Shown here: one piece after another, positions 1-12,415 of the stretch
Numbering within the stretch: position 1 is the stretch's first letter
How the letters are laid out: every line of letters begins with the position of its first letter
Origin: Lineus longissimus
Taxonomy: Eukaryota; Nemertea; Pilidiophora; Heteronemertea; Lineidae
Direction: 5' to 3'
Length of the DNA: 64,000 nucleotides
NCBI RefSeq assembly: GCF_910592395.1
Contig: NC_088325.1
Location: 2,261,501-2,325,500 of the forward strand
Made by a program: the position numbers and the translations under genes
The notes under the pieces: generated by a model
What the model saw: only the letters and a program-made list of their open reading frames with translations
The model's database searches: none
What the model was told of the DNA's origin: nothing

Positions 1-202
1 CTAGTTTCTTCGATCCAAGACCATTTCTGAATTTCAGGCAGCAGGATTCATCATTACACATGGTCGCTCGAAAAATTCAATTTGGAACAGTTTTATATAC
101 AGTTGGCTGGCGATGCCAAGTTGTCGATGGTCATGACGTCAGGTTTTAGAAGTCATCAACCAGTGTTAGATCAGTGAAATGCGAGTAAAGAGGCTGATAG
201 TA

Positions 203-350
203 CATTATCTGATCCAACCCCAGTACATTATCTGATCCAACACAACCCCAGTACATTATCTGATCCAATCCCCAGTACATTATCTGATCCAACACAACCC
301 CAGTACATTATCTGATCCAATCTCCAGTACATTATCTGATCCAACCTCCT
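203..350. repeat. Short tandem repeat, 3' flank of the IkB gene
   Basis: About six copies of a core reading CAGTACATTATCTGATCCAA, separated by short C/A-rich spacers of variable length, so the period alternates between roughly 22 and 28 bp. The 202 bases to its left show no gene or recognisable element. Confidence 0.85.
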
Positions 351-386
351 CCCCCTATTGCAAAAACAGTAAAATACAGATCATGT

Positions 387-584
387 ATAGTAGAACCTCT
401 CTATTAAGGACACCCTCGGGACAGACTTGTGCTGACCTTAATAGAGAGGAGTCCAGATTAGAGAGGTCAAATTGAATGGAAACAACCAATTTGGAACCAA
501 AACTTTAATTTAATATAACCCAGTGTCCTTAATAGAGAGGTTGTCCCTAATAGAGAGGTGTCCGCTAAGGGAGGTTTTACTGTG
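387..584. mobile_element. Family A inverted-repeat MITE (TA target site), copy 1
   Basis: Family A is a 160-200 bp non-autonomous element whose ends are CAGTRGAACCTC and its complement. Inside, the motif CTCTCTATTAAGGAC recurs in both orientations, and the middle holds a conserved stretch that includes TCAAATTGAATGG. Intact copies are flanked by TA, as expected of Tc1/mariner-type insertion. This copy is slightly degraded at both ends and lies just downstream of the IkB stop codon. Confidence 0.8.
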
Positions 585-669
585 TCATATTTTGAAGCAA
601 ATCAATTTGCCATCAAAAGACATTTTACTCACAAAATAGCTAATAGTTTTGCTGCCAACATTGCGTCAT

Positions 670-3600
670 TTAATATGACCCAGTTGCCCAAGCGTTCACC
701 GTTGTATTCGGATTCCATGCGGCCTGTTGCTGATGGTTCATCATTTGGTTGTCATGGGTGGGGCCTGGTTGGGGATAGTTTGGGTATGACTGACTCTGTG
801 GGTACAGCGGAGCCGGATTAGATGCGGTTGCCGGTGGAGGGCGGTACTGGTTTGACAAGGTCAATGGCTGGTTGGTAGGATTCGTGGCAATTTGATGTGA
901 ATAGGTTTGGCTTGGCTGTGAATATGGCTGTGAATTCAGTTGGTTTATCGTCTGCGTGTATCCTTGGGTATTACCAGACGCACCGGTGAGCGTCTGTGAA
1001 TATTGTTGGCTCATACCTGAGGTTGACGTGACAGTATTTGGTGTGTATTGCAGGCTTGCCTGTGACATTGCGTACCTTTGCTCCATGCCGGCAGTGGTAG
1101 CTGGCTGAGAATAAGTTGGCTCAACATCCAGCTGTGAATATAATGCATTCAAGTCTGCTTGCGTATAAGCCTGGTCAATGTTAGTTTGCCCATTCATTTG
1201 TCCCATGCCGGCGTTATCAAGAACCAAACTGGTCACAATAGCTTCAATAGAATTGTCCGAAGTCTCACAAAGTCCCTGTCCATATAACGGCAATTGGTCT
1301 CCGAATAGTTCCGGGGGGTTCGGCATTGTGGGATTCATGTATCCCATCATTTCGGGATTTCTCCAAGAATCGGAATTCACGGCGTTTTCATGTATGTTCG
1401 TTGTTGGTGTTCCTTGACTGGCGTTGGATCTCTGGGGTTGGGTCTGAGCTGTCTTCTTAGGCGTGTTCTGTCCCGTCTGTTTGCAAGCAATCTCTTGCGG
1501 TGAGCCTGGGTGGGAGATCTGGCTGTTGGATTTTTGTCGCATGCGCTGCTGCAGTTTTAAGAATAGCGCAACGATCTGAAAAAGAGGAAATATTGTCAAT
1601 TATTGCACGCAATCACATGACTTCCAGGTCTGCCTGGGGACGAGATTTGGCAATGTAGTCCCGCTAATGCTATTCGTTGTCACTTTATTGAAAAGCTAGA
1701 CTGATACACAAGAACTATAAATGCCAAGTTTCAGCACATTTGCATGCATAATAACTTCACTGCCGCAGATGAGATGTTAATTTTCGATTTAACTGCACTT
1801 CAGGGAAATGCCTTGTGATTTTAGACGACATCTCCCTTATCTTACACCCAAATGTCATGAAATTTTTAGGAAATGTGTTTCATGGTGTACCTATTTCGTT
1901 TATGGCTTCTAAATTTTATTTCGATGACTGAATACCTGACTTTAAACCTGGAGGACGCTGGTGGGCGCTGGCGGACGCTGTTTAGGATGACCAATACTTA
2001 CCACTGATCCGCTATGTTTGGGATCGTCAACCAGATCTTTGGGACGTCTATTTTCCCGGTTGCAGACGTCAATATCGGCGCCGTTAGTCTCCAGGAGTTG
2101 AATCATGCTGACCTTCATTGCCACATCATCCATCTGTAGTCCTGCGGCAATATGAAGTCCGGTATTACCACTATCTGTCGGGTCAGTAACCAGTTGTTTT
2201 GCGCTGCCATATTTCAGTACCAATGCCATCATTTCAAGAGATTTCCTTTCAATGGCAAAATGCAGGGCGTTCCGGCCATCCTTGCTCGCCTGAAACAAGA
2301 AAATAGAATTGAAAACTTGATATTGATACTTCCATTGAGAAAGGAAACGATGGTTACCACCCCAGACTGACAACATCACCAAGCTGGACAGGATGCAACA
2401 GGAGAGGAACTACCTCATGCAGCTGAGCGCCAGGCCCTTGGGCCTCTTGTTTGGTACGAGGATGTGCTACACAAGTCTGAAAAACGCTGTTTTAAGGGGC
2501 AATGCCGTTTGTGATTACTAGTGGTTCAAGAAATAGAGATGCAGACAAACACAATAACATAGTGCTGTTATCGCATTTTGAAATTTTCAAATTCAATTAC
2601 AAACTTTAAATTACAAACAAACGGCAATCTTACCTTATCGTGAGCACTGGCACCGTGTTGGAAAAGCAATTCAACTGTCTTCAAACTGTCGCCGGGCACA
2701 AGCTTCTTTGCGCCATTGGTGCTTTCAGTTTTCTGGGACTGATCTTCGACTGGGACGCCGTGGACCTGAATGGCGATGTGCAATGGCGTCAATCCTGCAA
2801 ATAGGCCAAGGAGACATGATATTCAAGTATACTCTAAACTCACCAATCGAAGAGTGGTTCTGGATATGCAAGCCAGGCATCCTCAGATATTATGCGCTTA
2901 TCCTGAGATGTCATTCAGGCCTTTCAATTACGTGGAGACCTCTACACCCTATATTTTTTTAGCCTATTTTGGAGACATGTTTTTTGCTTTTTAGCTTAAT
3001 TTGGGGACATTTCATCGCGCCAATTCGCCTGAACAGCGACGTCATAAATCAAAGTTAGTGACTGATATCACCACATACACCTGAAAAATGATAATTTCAG
3101 GGTAAAACTATAAAATTAGGCCATTTGGATGAGATTTGGTTATGTCAGGGGTCAAAAAACGCTTCAGGGGGTCATATTATTAAAAAAAAAAAGAAAAAAA
3201 AGACCTAATTTGGGGACATCCTGTACGGCCTACACCGTTATACGGTGTAGGAATCATGTAATTGAGAGGCCTGTCATTTGACATTGACCAATCGGGTATG
3301 GACAATGGGTGGATGACATCAGTTTATTTATTCGCCTTTACATCAGTTCAGAAGGCAGGCCCATTTAAGTTTATTATCAATGTTTACTTTATTGAAGATT
3401 GGTTGTTAAAAGGCTAACAGACGGGGAAATTGAGCGACCACACTATAACAACCAGGCCTTTCAATTACGTGGAGACCTCTACACCCTGTATTTTTTTAGC
3501 CTATTTTGGGGACATGTTCTTTTGCTTTTTGGCTTAATTTGGGGACATTTGGTCGTGCCAATTTGCCTGAACATCGACGTACTTATTGACTGACATTGTC

Positions 3601-6600
3601 ACATGCACCTGAAAACTCATAATTTTAGGATGAAAAGTATCAAATTAGGCCATTTAGGATGAGATTTGGTCATTTGAGGTGTCAAGAAACGCTTCAGGGG
3701 GTCAAATTACCCCTTTAAAAAAAATTTTTTTTTTTTTATTTTGGGGACATTCCAAATTTCCTACACCGTATAGCGGTGTGAAAATGATGTAATCGAAAGG
3801 CCTGACAACTGACAGTGGTAAGTCACAAGTGATCTGTCATTCCCAATGCCAACCAATGTCAATCAACTTACCATTACCTGAATATCGACAAGTTTGAGCC
3901 AATCAGCATGAAGAGCTATTTGCAGAAGAGACCTTTGCCTGTTCAATGCATCCACTTAATGAACCGGTCTTAAAGTTAGATTGGCGAGTCTGGAGAATAT
4001 TCTCTCTGCCAGTATTAGCTCCTGTATTGTATAAGTCACGGTATATTATACAGTGGAACCTCCATTGGTGGACACCTCTCTATTAAGGACAACCTCTTTG
4101 TAAAGGACACTAGTTTTGGTCCCCAATTGGTACATTTCATTCAATTTGACCTCTCTAATCGGGACACCTCTCTATTGAGGACAGCACTTGTCAGTCCCAA
4201 GGGTGTCCTTAATAGAGAGGTTCTACTGTACACATTGCGATCGCGCAGTGTAATTAGCATGAAAATGGTAAACAGTTTCAAACAAACTGTTTTAATGTAC
4301 TATTTGAAGTCACACACGAACATTCCAATGAACAGAGGCCCTAAACATCTTATATTGAAATGGCCTAATCAAGGCCATTTGGAGGCAATGGTGGCCATTC
4401 AGGCGAGGACAGAACGACGTCATCAATAAATAGAGTTCAGGTCATGCGCAAGGAGAATGAAACATACCATGACAATCTTTCGCACTGAGGTTCAACTTTT
4501 TCTCTGGCATGGTCAGGAGCAAGTCCATTATCTCGTAGCCAAACTGACACTTTTTTGCAGCGCAGTGGAGGGGGCTCGTAAAGTCGTTGTTGGTTATAGT
4601 GGCATCTGCGCCATATTCCAGTAGAATCTTTACGATTTCAACATCAGAGACAAGTGCAGCTAGGTAGAGCGGCGTCTGCAAGAAAAAGAAGCAGTTCAGC
4701 TTTAAATTTGATACAGGAATGATTGGATTCATGATGTCACTTTTCACTCTCACTTCGTGTTATCAACTCTGAGTCAACTCGTGACAAGTGAAACGTGACA
4801 AGTTACAGTGTGAATCCTATATAACTCAGTTAACTCGTGACAAGTGAAACGTGACAAGTTACAGTGCGAATCCTATATAACTCAGTTAACTCGTGACAAG
4901 TGAAACATGACAAGTTACAGTGTGAATCCTATATAACTCAGTTAACTCGTGACAAGTGAAACGTGACAAGTTACAGTGTGAATCCTATATAACTCAGTTA
5001 ACTCGTGACAAGTGAAACGTGACAAGTTACAGTGTGAATCCTATATAACTCAGTTAACTCGTGACAAGTGAAACGTGACAAGTTACAGTGTGAATCCTAT
5101 ATAACTCAGTTAACTCGTGACAAGTGAAACATGACAAGTTACAGTGTGAATCCTATATAACTCAGTTAACTCGTGACAAGTGAAACATGACAAGTTACAG
5201 TGTGAATCCTATATAACTCAGTTAACTCGTGACAAGTGAAACGTGACAAGTTACAGTGTGAATCCGATATAACTCAGTTAACTCGTGACAAGTGAAACAT
5301 GACAAGTTACAGTGTGAATCCTATAAAACTCCAGCCGAATGTACACATAGAAAATGGCAATGATGGTTGACCCTTTGTGGGTACACTGATGAGAGGGTTA
5401 AACAGAGTGAATGGGTACTGCCCAATAGGGGTGTCACCTGTACATGTAGTACTAATGCATAGCACAATATGCACTACTAGGACCCCTTGACTGGCCAATG
5501 GTTTAGCCCGTTTGGTGTGACGACTTTGATAGTTGACCATGCGTACCACTATTTTGGCTAGAACTTGAAATCTTAAAGAAATTAAAACTCTTTCAAAACA
5601 AGGTGATTGTCAATTCAGTTCTGTGTTTTCCAAAGAACAGACTCCCACTATTGAAATTGCTTTTTACTTCATTTCGAAAGCATTCTAATCGCTTCAGGAT
5701 TTCAAGTTCTAGCCAAAATGGTGTTGCCTCTGGTCAACCCTTACACCAAACCCAGGGAATGAGACAATGGGTGATATGAACAAACAATAGCAAATGCTTT
5801 TATCTAAAACTCCATAATGGTAGAATGGGGTAATTGTAGCCCCGGTTTATTTGTAGCCCCTGCATTGTTTGATGCATGGGGATATCTGATCAATACCATG
5901 GGCAGGGGCTACAATTAAACCGGGGCTACAATTACCCCATTCTACCGTACATTTTCACTAAGCCTTTCAGTCCGAAATTAAAGTAAAAGCATTTGCTAGA
6001 CTTTATTCGTATCAGCAATTGTCTTTGATTTTTTTACTCTGAGAAGCAAGTCCACGTCATGATTAGAAGACGCTTCTTACCTGTCCATCATAATTCTTCA
6101 AGTCGATGAATTTATGCAGACAACCTTGTCGCTTGCAACGGGCCAAGAAGGCATCTACCATATCGGGGTCAACATGGACAATAAACTGGTGCAGGAGACT
6201 GAAATCACAAATTTGACATTTTCTCAAATTACAGTAGAACCTCTCTATTAAGGACACCCGCGTGACTGACAAAGGCTGTCCTTAATAGAGAGGTGTCCTG
6301 ATTAGGGAGGTCAAATTGAATAGAAACAACCAATTCGGTACCAAAACTATAGTCATTTAGTGTAGTCTAGCAGTAACTGCAAGGACTTGGGACAAAATCT
6401 TAAAGGGACAATATTGGCAGCAGCTAGGCAGGCAAGATAAAGTTACACCAAGTCGTCAATAGGGGGTCTCTCACATCTCACAGTACGTGATGATGATCCG
6501 CGCTTGTTCGAGGAATATATTTAGTGGTGAATCTGACATGACCGAGGACCATTACTGTGTGTATTAGTCACCTGTGGATCATGGAGATGGTGAAATTAGC

Positions 6601-9600
6601 CCCTCTGCTTCTGCCTATAGTCCCCCTTTAAAGCAATACAAGGATGTGTCATTGGACTTTCATGACCTGGGAACATTTTTACTCGAGTCACCTTCAATTT
6701 TCCAAACTTACCTGTCTCCATCCGAATCGATCATCTCAAACTTCGCTTGCGGTAACGAGTTATTTATACAACTTGCTCGAGACTTTTGACTCATCCTGGT
6801 CGGAGTAGAGGGCGACGCCGGCACTGGAGTTAGCGACATGTTATTACTGGTGTTCGACTGGTTGCCATTGGTTACATTGCTACACGACGTGTCTGTAAGA
6901 TTGAGAGAGCATATGATACAACTCATGAAATACAGTAAAACCTCTCTATTAAGGACACCCTTGGGACTGAGAAGTGCTGTCCTTAATAGAGAGGTGTCCT
7001 GATTGGAGAGCCTAAATTGAATGGAAACAACCAATTTGGGACCCAAACTAGTGTCCGTAATAGAGAGGGTGTCCTTATAACAGAGGTGTCGGCTTAGGGA
7101 GGTTCGACTGTACTATGAATGCCCAGTTTCAGCATATTCGTACACATAACAACTGCACTACGGCATTGTGTATAACTGCATTTCTATTTTCCTGGACCAA
7201 CAGTAATCACGAACGGCGTATTCCTTTCAAGAGACGACAGGCAGGTGCCAGGTGGGTCAGAATAAAGTTACACAAATTTGCCAATAGGGGTCACTTCTCT
7301 CACAGTACATGGAAAATATTAATGTGCTTGTTCAAGGAATATATTCAGCGCGATGATCGCTGAATCAAACTTGACCCAAGCCTGGAACTGTGTAGGTTAA
7401 AGTCAAACAAACGCCCACACTCTAATTTCCTGCTAATAGTCTCCCCCCCCCCCCCCCCGTTACTGACTTGGCCCATTACCCCATTATTACCACACTGACT
7501 TAGCTCTACGCAAGATTAAAAAAACTAATCCAGAATTAGCTATCCATTGCTAACCTTCAGAATTTCTGTTAACCAAAGCACAGGAATTCATTTCTTCCCG
7601 AGTTGACTATTTCCAAATGAGTTGTAACGACATTAGGCAAGTAATCCGATGAAGTAAAGACAAATGTTTGCTTCATCTGGTCCTTTGTCATCTTTACTTA
7701 TAAGATTTTTTTAATTGGAATTTTCAATCTCTATTCTCAGATTAAAATATATAGATCCAGCCAATCAGAGAGAAGAACTTTGTATTCAAATTTATCAAAC
7801 GCTGTTTTTTTCCCCCATCCAGCACATGAAATGGGACCTCAAAATTTAACGGTTTTTGATTGGCTCAATTCACTAATTCATTCTGATACTAGTACACGTC
7901 CTCATTGGATGACACACAGCTAAGCAGGAAGATTTGTAACGGGGAAGTCCCAATCGGAGAATTTGGAACAATCCATTAGTTTCTTCTCTTTGGTATTGAT
8001 CTAAAGGGGAATGTCGTATATACTGGTCAGCTAGGAAAATAGAAATGCAGTTATACACAATGCCATAGTGTAGTTATGCATACGAATAGCATTCCGCGAA
8101 GGTGACGTCACTGCAGCTGCTGCCCTCTATTTCCCAATAGCTGAATTACAGGCAATGTCGGACAAACATGCGGTTTCGTAATGGATTCAGGCTTTCTAAC
8201 TAGGGCAGTTAGATTCAATCTGGCACATGTCCGAGTGTTGGAAATACTACATAATTGTTCTGAATATTTCTCTCTCTGACTCTATGGTATCATTCATGCT
8301 AAAAACAATGCAGGGTCAAAGATAATTGACTTTGAAATAAGCTCAAATGCGTAGAAATAAGTGTCGATGTCCGACTGTCACGTGACTAAAACGTCATCAA
8401 TATCTTATGCAAATGACCTTGTGAGCTATGAAAAGTAACTTCGCAGAGCGCTATTTGTTGAAACTTAGTATTTATAGTATGTGCAACGGCTATAGGGCCA
8501 TTTTCACGCACAAGCAAAAGCATGAGATTCGATCGAATCCGAATGCGGTCAAAAACTTCCTCGTGTAAACTAAAACCAATGGGGACTCATCAATTCTCGT
8601 GAGGTCTAATCCGGATTGAAAGTGGAAACATCAGATGAGGTAGTTCCATTGGGGCTCGTCCTCATTAGTCAATCGGGATCGAAATGGGTCGGGTAAACGG
8701 GATGAGTCAGGCCTCTCAATTACATGATTCCTACACCGTATAACGGTGTAGACCGTACAGGATGTCCCCAAATTAGGTCTTTTTTTTTCTTTTTTTTTTT
8801 TTTAATAATATGACCCCTTGAAGCGTTTTTTGACCCCTAACAGAACCAAATCTCATCCAAATAGCCTTATTTTATAGTTTTACCCTAAAATTATGATTTT
8901 TCAGGTGTATGTGGTGATATCAGTCACTAACTTTGATCTATGACGTCGCTGTTCAGGCAAATTGGCGCGATGAAATGTTCCCAAATTAAGCTAAAAAGCA
9001 AAAAAACATGTCCCCCAAAATAGGCTAAAAAAATACAGGGTGTAGAGGTCTCCACGTAATTGAAAGGCCTGTGAGTCCTCAATGCGGTCTGATGGGGACT
9101 AAAAATTACCGGTACGCATTGAAGTACTTTTTGGTACTTCTGTGATACTTCCCGTACATTAAAACCACGTTTTTCGCACAAATATTGACATTTCTCTTCA
9201 CTCATTCATTTCTCTCCTGCGACTAAGCTTTTTAAAATTAATTTGTAAAACTGGGTACGGACTTATATTATCAAGCATGAAGGCTAGTACCTGCCATATT
9301 GTAATAAAGAAAGTTTCGTGTCAATCTACTGATGTGCGGCAGATGACAAATGACCCAGAAACAAAATATGGCCAATCCAGCTGGCCCCTTTCCCAAAAAT
9401 GACCATAAGACTTCGCTGAAGACTTCATTTTCATTTCAGCATTGGTAATTTTTACCCTTCTTTGTTTTCGAAGCTCAGGAAAACCAAACTTCAAAGAAAT
9501 CAAAGGGGGAAAAGGCAAAAGGCACTTTTGGGGGGGACAAAATGACACTTTTTGACATTTTTCACCACAAAATAATCAAAAATAGTCCGAGATATATTTT

Positions 9601-12256
9601 TAGTGACTTCTTGAGTGGGGACATTTGCCCCCCCCCCAACTATGCCCATGGAATATTGTGTTTATCCATTGAGTTGACTTAGGTAATGCATACTTTGGAC
9701 AAGCTCTGACTTACCTATTTTCAAACCAGGTCTGTTGGCTCTCTTTTGGTGTGGCGGTATGGCAACAGGCCTCGGAAATTCTCCTGGCGAGCTGATTTTG
9801 AATGGGTCGCTGATCACCTGGGTAGAATGCTGCATCATACCTGGTTCCATCTTTGGAGCAAATCCCGTCGACGACATGGCATTCGATGTTGTCAAAGGTG
9901 CCGGAGTACTCATGGGAAAGGTTGCAGACCCACCCATCATCCCAGTTGTGCAGACACCCTGAGACGAAGCCAAAGACACCTGCCCCATTTGTGTCATGGG
10001 CTGCCCCAGTTGAAACGATGACATAGGTGCATTCTGCTGCACAGTCGTGGGCACACCGCCCTGAAAATTCCCCTGTCCATTCTGGAACGTCGACATCCCA
10101 GGTAGCGTCATTGGAAGTTGGGCGTCTTGGATGGTGGAAGGCAGGCCACTACTGTCAGGGGATGAAACACTCCTCATACTCACTGGGGACATCTGGCATG
10201 AATTTGCGTACATTGAGGCATCTGAGCTGGAGCCATCAGGAGACGGTGCAAAGAAAACGCTATCTGGCCCAGTTTTTGGTGAACCAGATTTCGGAGTCGG
10301 CGATGCTTTGGATTTACTGTTCTTCTTCCTAGTAGCACGCTTCTTCGGCTGTGCTTGAGGAATTGCCGCGTTGGTACATGGAGCACCCTCCGGTCTCGGA
10401 AGAATGGGGACAGGACCCTTCTTCATCGGTGCAGCACTTTGGACATTGTAAACAACAATAACTGCTCCAGGCATCGGCATATTGGCTGTTGTCGTAACGA
10501 TATTGGTCGTCTGTGGAACCTGCGAGGCACTTTGCTGCCCATAACTCTGGGGAGATAGCGGCGTATAGATCGGTGGTTGGATGAGTTGCGTTTTCAGCAC
10601 GCTTTCTTGAGTAGTGACACTAGTTGGCGAGGCTTGGACCTTCTTGTCCGTTAACTCGGTCGCTCCCATTTTCTCACCTATGAGCTCCGTGATGATATCT
10701 AAATCAAAGTCGGACCTGCCAGTAGGTCTGAGTGGTGTGTGAGGTATGTGATGTCCCATTCCCACGCCTTCGTCCTCACTACTTTCCGACACTTTATGCA
10801 TTCGGTCCCCTACATCGCTGAATGCACTTCCTGGAGAAGCCGCACTCATGCTACCAGGGGAACCAATTCCACTGCTACCACCATAGGGGGATGCGACAGA
10901 CTTCTCACTGAAGTCAGACTCGCTTGTGCGAAGATAATTTTCAATTTCGTGTACCTCTTTCTCATGGTTTGAATTTTGGAACTGACTCATGTTGCCAAAC
11001 GGGTCCTTGCTTCCAAGCTGTTCCGTGTTTCCGAATTGGTAAACCTGTTTCTGCCGACCATCGGTACACATATTGGGCATGTTCGGTGACAATGAAAAGT
11101 TTTGCAAGCGCTGGTCCCCAGACTGTTGGTGCCAAAGAGCATCTATAGAGGGAAGTGACGAGCTTTGAAGTGGACCAGATGGCACTAATAATGGATCGTT
11201 AATCTGTGGCAGATGCCCAGGCATGCCAGACCCCCGCACGCTCCCACCTGTCATCCCAGAACGACTGGAAGTCGTGAAGCCGCCCGAACCAGGCATTGGA
11301 CGCATAGCTTTTTGGATTCTGTGGTCTTCAAATCCTAACGGCATATTTGTTTCATTTCCGCCTACAATTCCTCCACCGGTCATATTCAATCGTCCCTTCC
11401 GTTTGTAACTGTCTACAGGCGCACGGGCCGTTGCAAACGCATCCTCAGGTGCACGCGCCACAATTTCAAATTTGCCTGGTATCCCATGATGCAATGGGGC
11501 ATCGCAGCAATCAAATTCCCTTGAGGGTTCCGCACCGATCTGCGCGATCTGCTGTCTATTTCTCAGTTGATTCGGGCCATTATCGATTCTGATGTATGCT
11601 TTCACATCTCCAATAACAATGGTATTCTCTCTCTCGGAATCTTCACTTTCCGTTGTTTCATTCTCCTCCGGACCCCGCTGTCCGTCCCCAACATCTGGCA
11701 TTTCCGATCCATCTCCTTGCCCTCGGGCAACAATCGACAACTCCCTGATGCCCGCTGCAATATCACCCTCTCCAATTTCAGTGGCCTCTTTAGATTCTGC
11801 ACACTCTGTACATTCATCACTGCCAGACTCCTTCACATGCTCCCTCTCATCAATCATCAACCCCTCTGCACGCTCCGTGCATTCATTACGGCTACACTCC
11901 TTCACATGCTCCCTCTCGTCAATCATCAATCCCTTTATGCCCTCTTCCAGGCCAACAACTTCAAGTTCAGTTTCTTCCTTAGGCACGGCAGGACTATCCG
12001 GTTTCTTCTTATGGTGTCCCGGATCCGGATCCACTCCACAATCGTCCGGGTCCGATTCCTCCGGTACATTTCGCCCATTCAGGCTCCGCATTCCACTCTG
12101 ATCTGCAACTTCATCAGAGGCACTCACAGTCAAACATTTTACGCCAGTGATGAGGTCATCCACCTCTTGTCCCTCCTTACCAATGTCAGTAAAATTTTTC
12201 TCATCAGTGTCCTTGATTTTGACCCTTTTAGACATGTCCTCTTTCTTCTCAACCAT
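670..12256 (-). CDS. NFKBIZ: IkB-zeta-like nuclear ankyrin-repeat protein
   Basis: Coding exons, in order of transcription: 12256-9715, 6892-6712, 6198-6081, 4675-4468, 2794-2634, 2289-2002 and 1575-670. All junctions are GT-AG with matching phase, giving 1,467 codons ending in TAA. Residues about 1-847 are one long, low-complexity acidic and Ser/Pro/Met-rich exon with a basic nuclear-localisation stretch (KKRATRKKNSKSK, near residue 640). Seven ankyrin repeats follow (about 903-1160), with TPLYLAA, SPLHCAA, TPLHIAI, NALHFAI and TGLHIAA cores. Repeat 4 carries an insertion of about 25 residues at the place where vertebrate IkB-zeta has one; this and the lack of a Rel domain favour NFKBIZ over p105 or classical IkB. 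By family knowledge it would bind NF-kB dimers in the nucleus and modulate target genes. The last exon (about 300 residues) is rich in Gln, Tyr and Ser and has no counterpart in human IkB-zeta. BCL3 or IkBNS are the alternatives. The ATG at 12256 is the first in the open exon; further 5' non-coding exons are possible. Confidence 0.85.
2916..3273 (+). mobile_element. Family B inverted-repeat transposon, copy 1
   Basis: A 358-bp non-autonomous element in IkB intron 4. Its ends are CAGGCCTTTCAATTAC and the complement of CAGGCCTCTCAATTAC, and it is flanked on both sides by TCATT, a perfect 5-bp target duplication. The interior repeats the phrase TTGGGGACAT and carries ACACCGTTATACGGTGT near its right end. 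It has no coding capacity. Confidence 0.9.
3453..3804 (+). mobile_element. Family B inverted-repeat transposon, copy 2
   Basis: A 352-bp copy in the same intron and orientation as copy 1, flanked by the 5-bp duplication ACAAC. It is diverged from copy 1 throughout, so it is an independent insertion and not a local duplication. Confidence 0.9.
4051..4228. mobile_element. Family A MITE, copy 2
   Basis: An intact copy with both ends, CAGTGGAACCTC and GGTTCTACTG, flanked by TA at 4049-4050 and 4229-4230. It lies in IkB intron 4, downstream (in transcription) of the 4675-4468 exon. Confidence 0.9.
4776..5330. repeat. 56-bp minisatellite, about 10 units
   Basis: Head-to-tail units beginning AACTCGTGACAAGTGAAAC. 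Each contains GTGACAAGT twice and the phrase CCTATATAACTCAG. Units differ by only one or two bases (mainly ACGTG/ACATG), so the array is young or homogenised. It lies in IkB intron 3, just upstream of the exon ending at 4675. Confidence 0.95.
5531..5742. mobile_element. Family F foldback element, copy 1
   Basis: The two arms read GGCTAGAACTTGAAATC and its complement, with outer ends GTTGACCAT and GGTCAACCC. A second copy lies at 42607-42836. Non-coding; in IkB intron 3. Confidence 0.7.
5768..6014. mobile_element. Family D hairpin MITE, copy 1, interrupted
   Basis: Family D is a roughly 120-bp palindrome starting TGGGTGATATGAATAAAGAC and ending in its complement, with TAGCAAATGCTTTTA in both arms. 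Here its loop is split by a second palindromic element at 5817-5946. The outer arms are more diverged than in the other copies. Confidence 0.8.
5817..5946. mobile_element. Palindromic element nested in a family D copy
   Basis: The arms read GGTAGAATGGGGTAATTGTA and its complement, followed inward by GCCCCGGTTTA. TA lies on both sides (5815-5816 and 5947-5948), suggesting a TA target. Only one copy of this type is present in the window. Confidence 0.75.
6232..6350. mobile_element. Family A MITE, copy 3, right end lost
   Basis: This copy begins with an intact CAGTAGAACCTC end and stops after the conserved middle. That end lies about 30 bp upstream of the acceptor of the IkB exon 6198-6081, so element sequence occupies the region where the intron branch point is expected. 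Confidence 0.8.
6400..6632. mobile_element. Family G inverted-repeat element, copy 1
   Basis: The ends are TTAAAGGGACAAT and AGTCCCCCTTTAA. The interior includes GGCAAGATAAAGTTACAC and AAATTAGCCCCTCT. A second full copy lies at 14690-14908 and a degraded one at about 7235-7450, which ends in a C-run. In IkB intron 2. Confidence 0.75.
6933..7110. mobile_element. Family A MITE, copy 4
   Basis: An intact 178-bp copy with CAGTAAAACCTC and GGTTCGACTG ends and TA on both sides. It starts 40 bp beyond the acceptor of IkB exon 6892-6712, in intron 1. Confidence 0.85.
7235..8084. other. Repeat-rich IkB intron 1 DNA
   Basis: This holds a degraded family G copy (about 7235-7450, including a C-run at 7443-7458). 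It is followed by AT-rich DNA without reading frames. A phrase of about 70 bp recurs here (about 8020-8080), at 7156-7225 and at 12951-13021 (GAAAATAGAAATGCAGTTAT), so it is a further dispersed repeat. Confidence 0.5.
8085..8455. mobile_element. Family C inverted-repeat element, copy 1
   Basis: Family C is about 370 bp with ends AATAGCATTCCGCGAAG and the complement. The interior is well conserved between copies and includes TGACGTCACTGCAGCTGCTG, CGGTTTCGTAATGGATTC and GTCACGTGACTAAAA. It has no coding capacity. In this copy the right end is mutated (CTTCGCAGAGCGCTATT). Confidence 0.9.
8708..9071 (-). mobile_element. Family B inverted-repeat transposon, copy 3
   Basis: A 364-bp copy in the opposite orientation to copies 1 and 2, flanked by the 5-bp duplication TGAGT. 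In IkB intron 1. Confidence 0.9.
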
Positions 12257-12415
12257 TTTGTAGTTTTATCAACGTTTTCACTCGCTCACTGTGTATCTAG
12301 ATTTGAGGTTTATAGTTTGAAAGTTCTGTTGTTAACAATGAAGATCCTGAAAGATACAACAATAAGAATTTTGTAAGACGAGGACAAAGAAAAGATCAGG
12401 GTAGACAGTGGAACC

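Noticed and set aside
11567-12376. Plus-strand frame of 269 codons opposite the IkB first exon
   Set aside because: Antisense shadow of the long first exon; the minus frame is longer, joins the ankyrin exons in phase and has the expected product.
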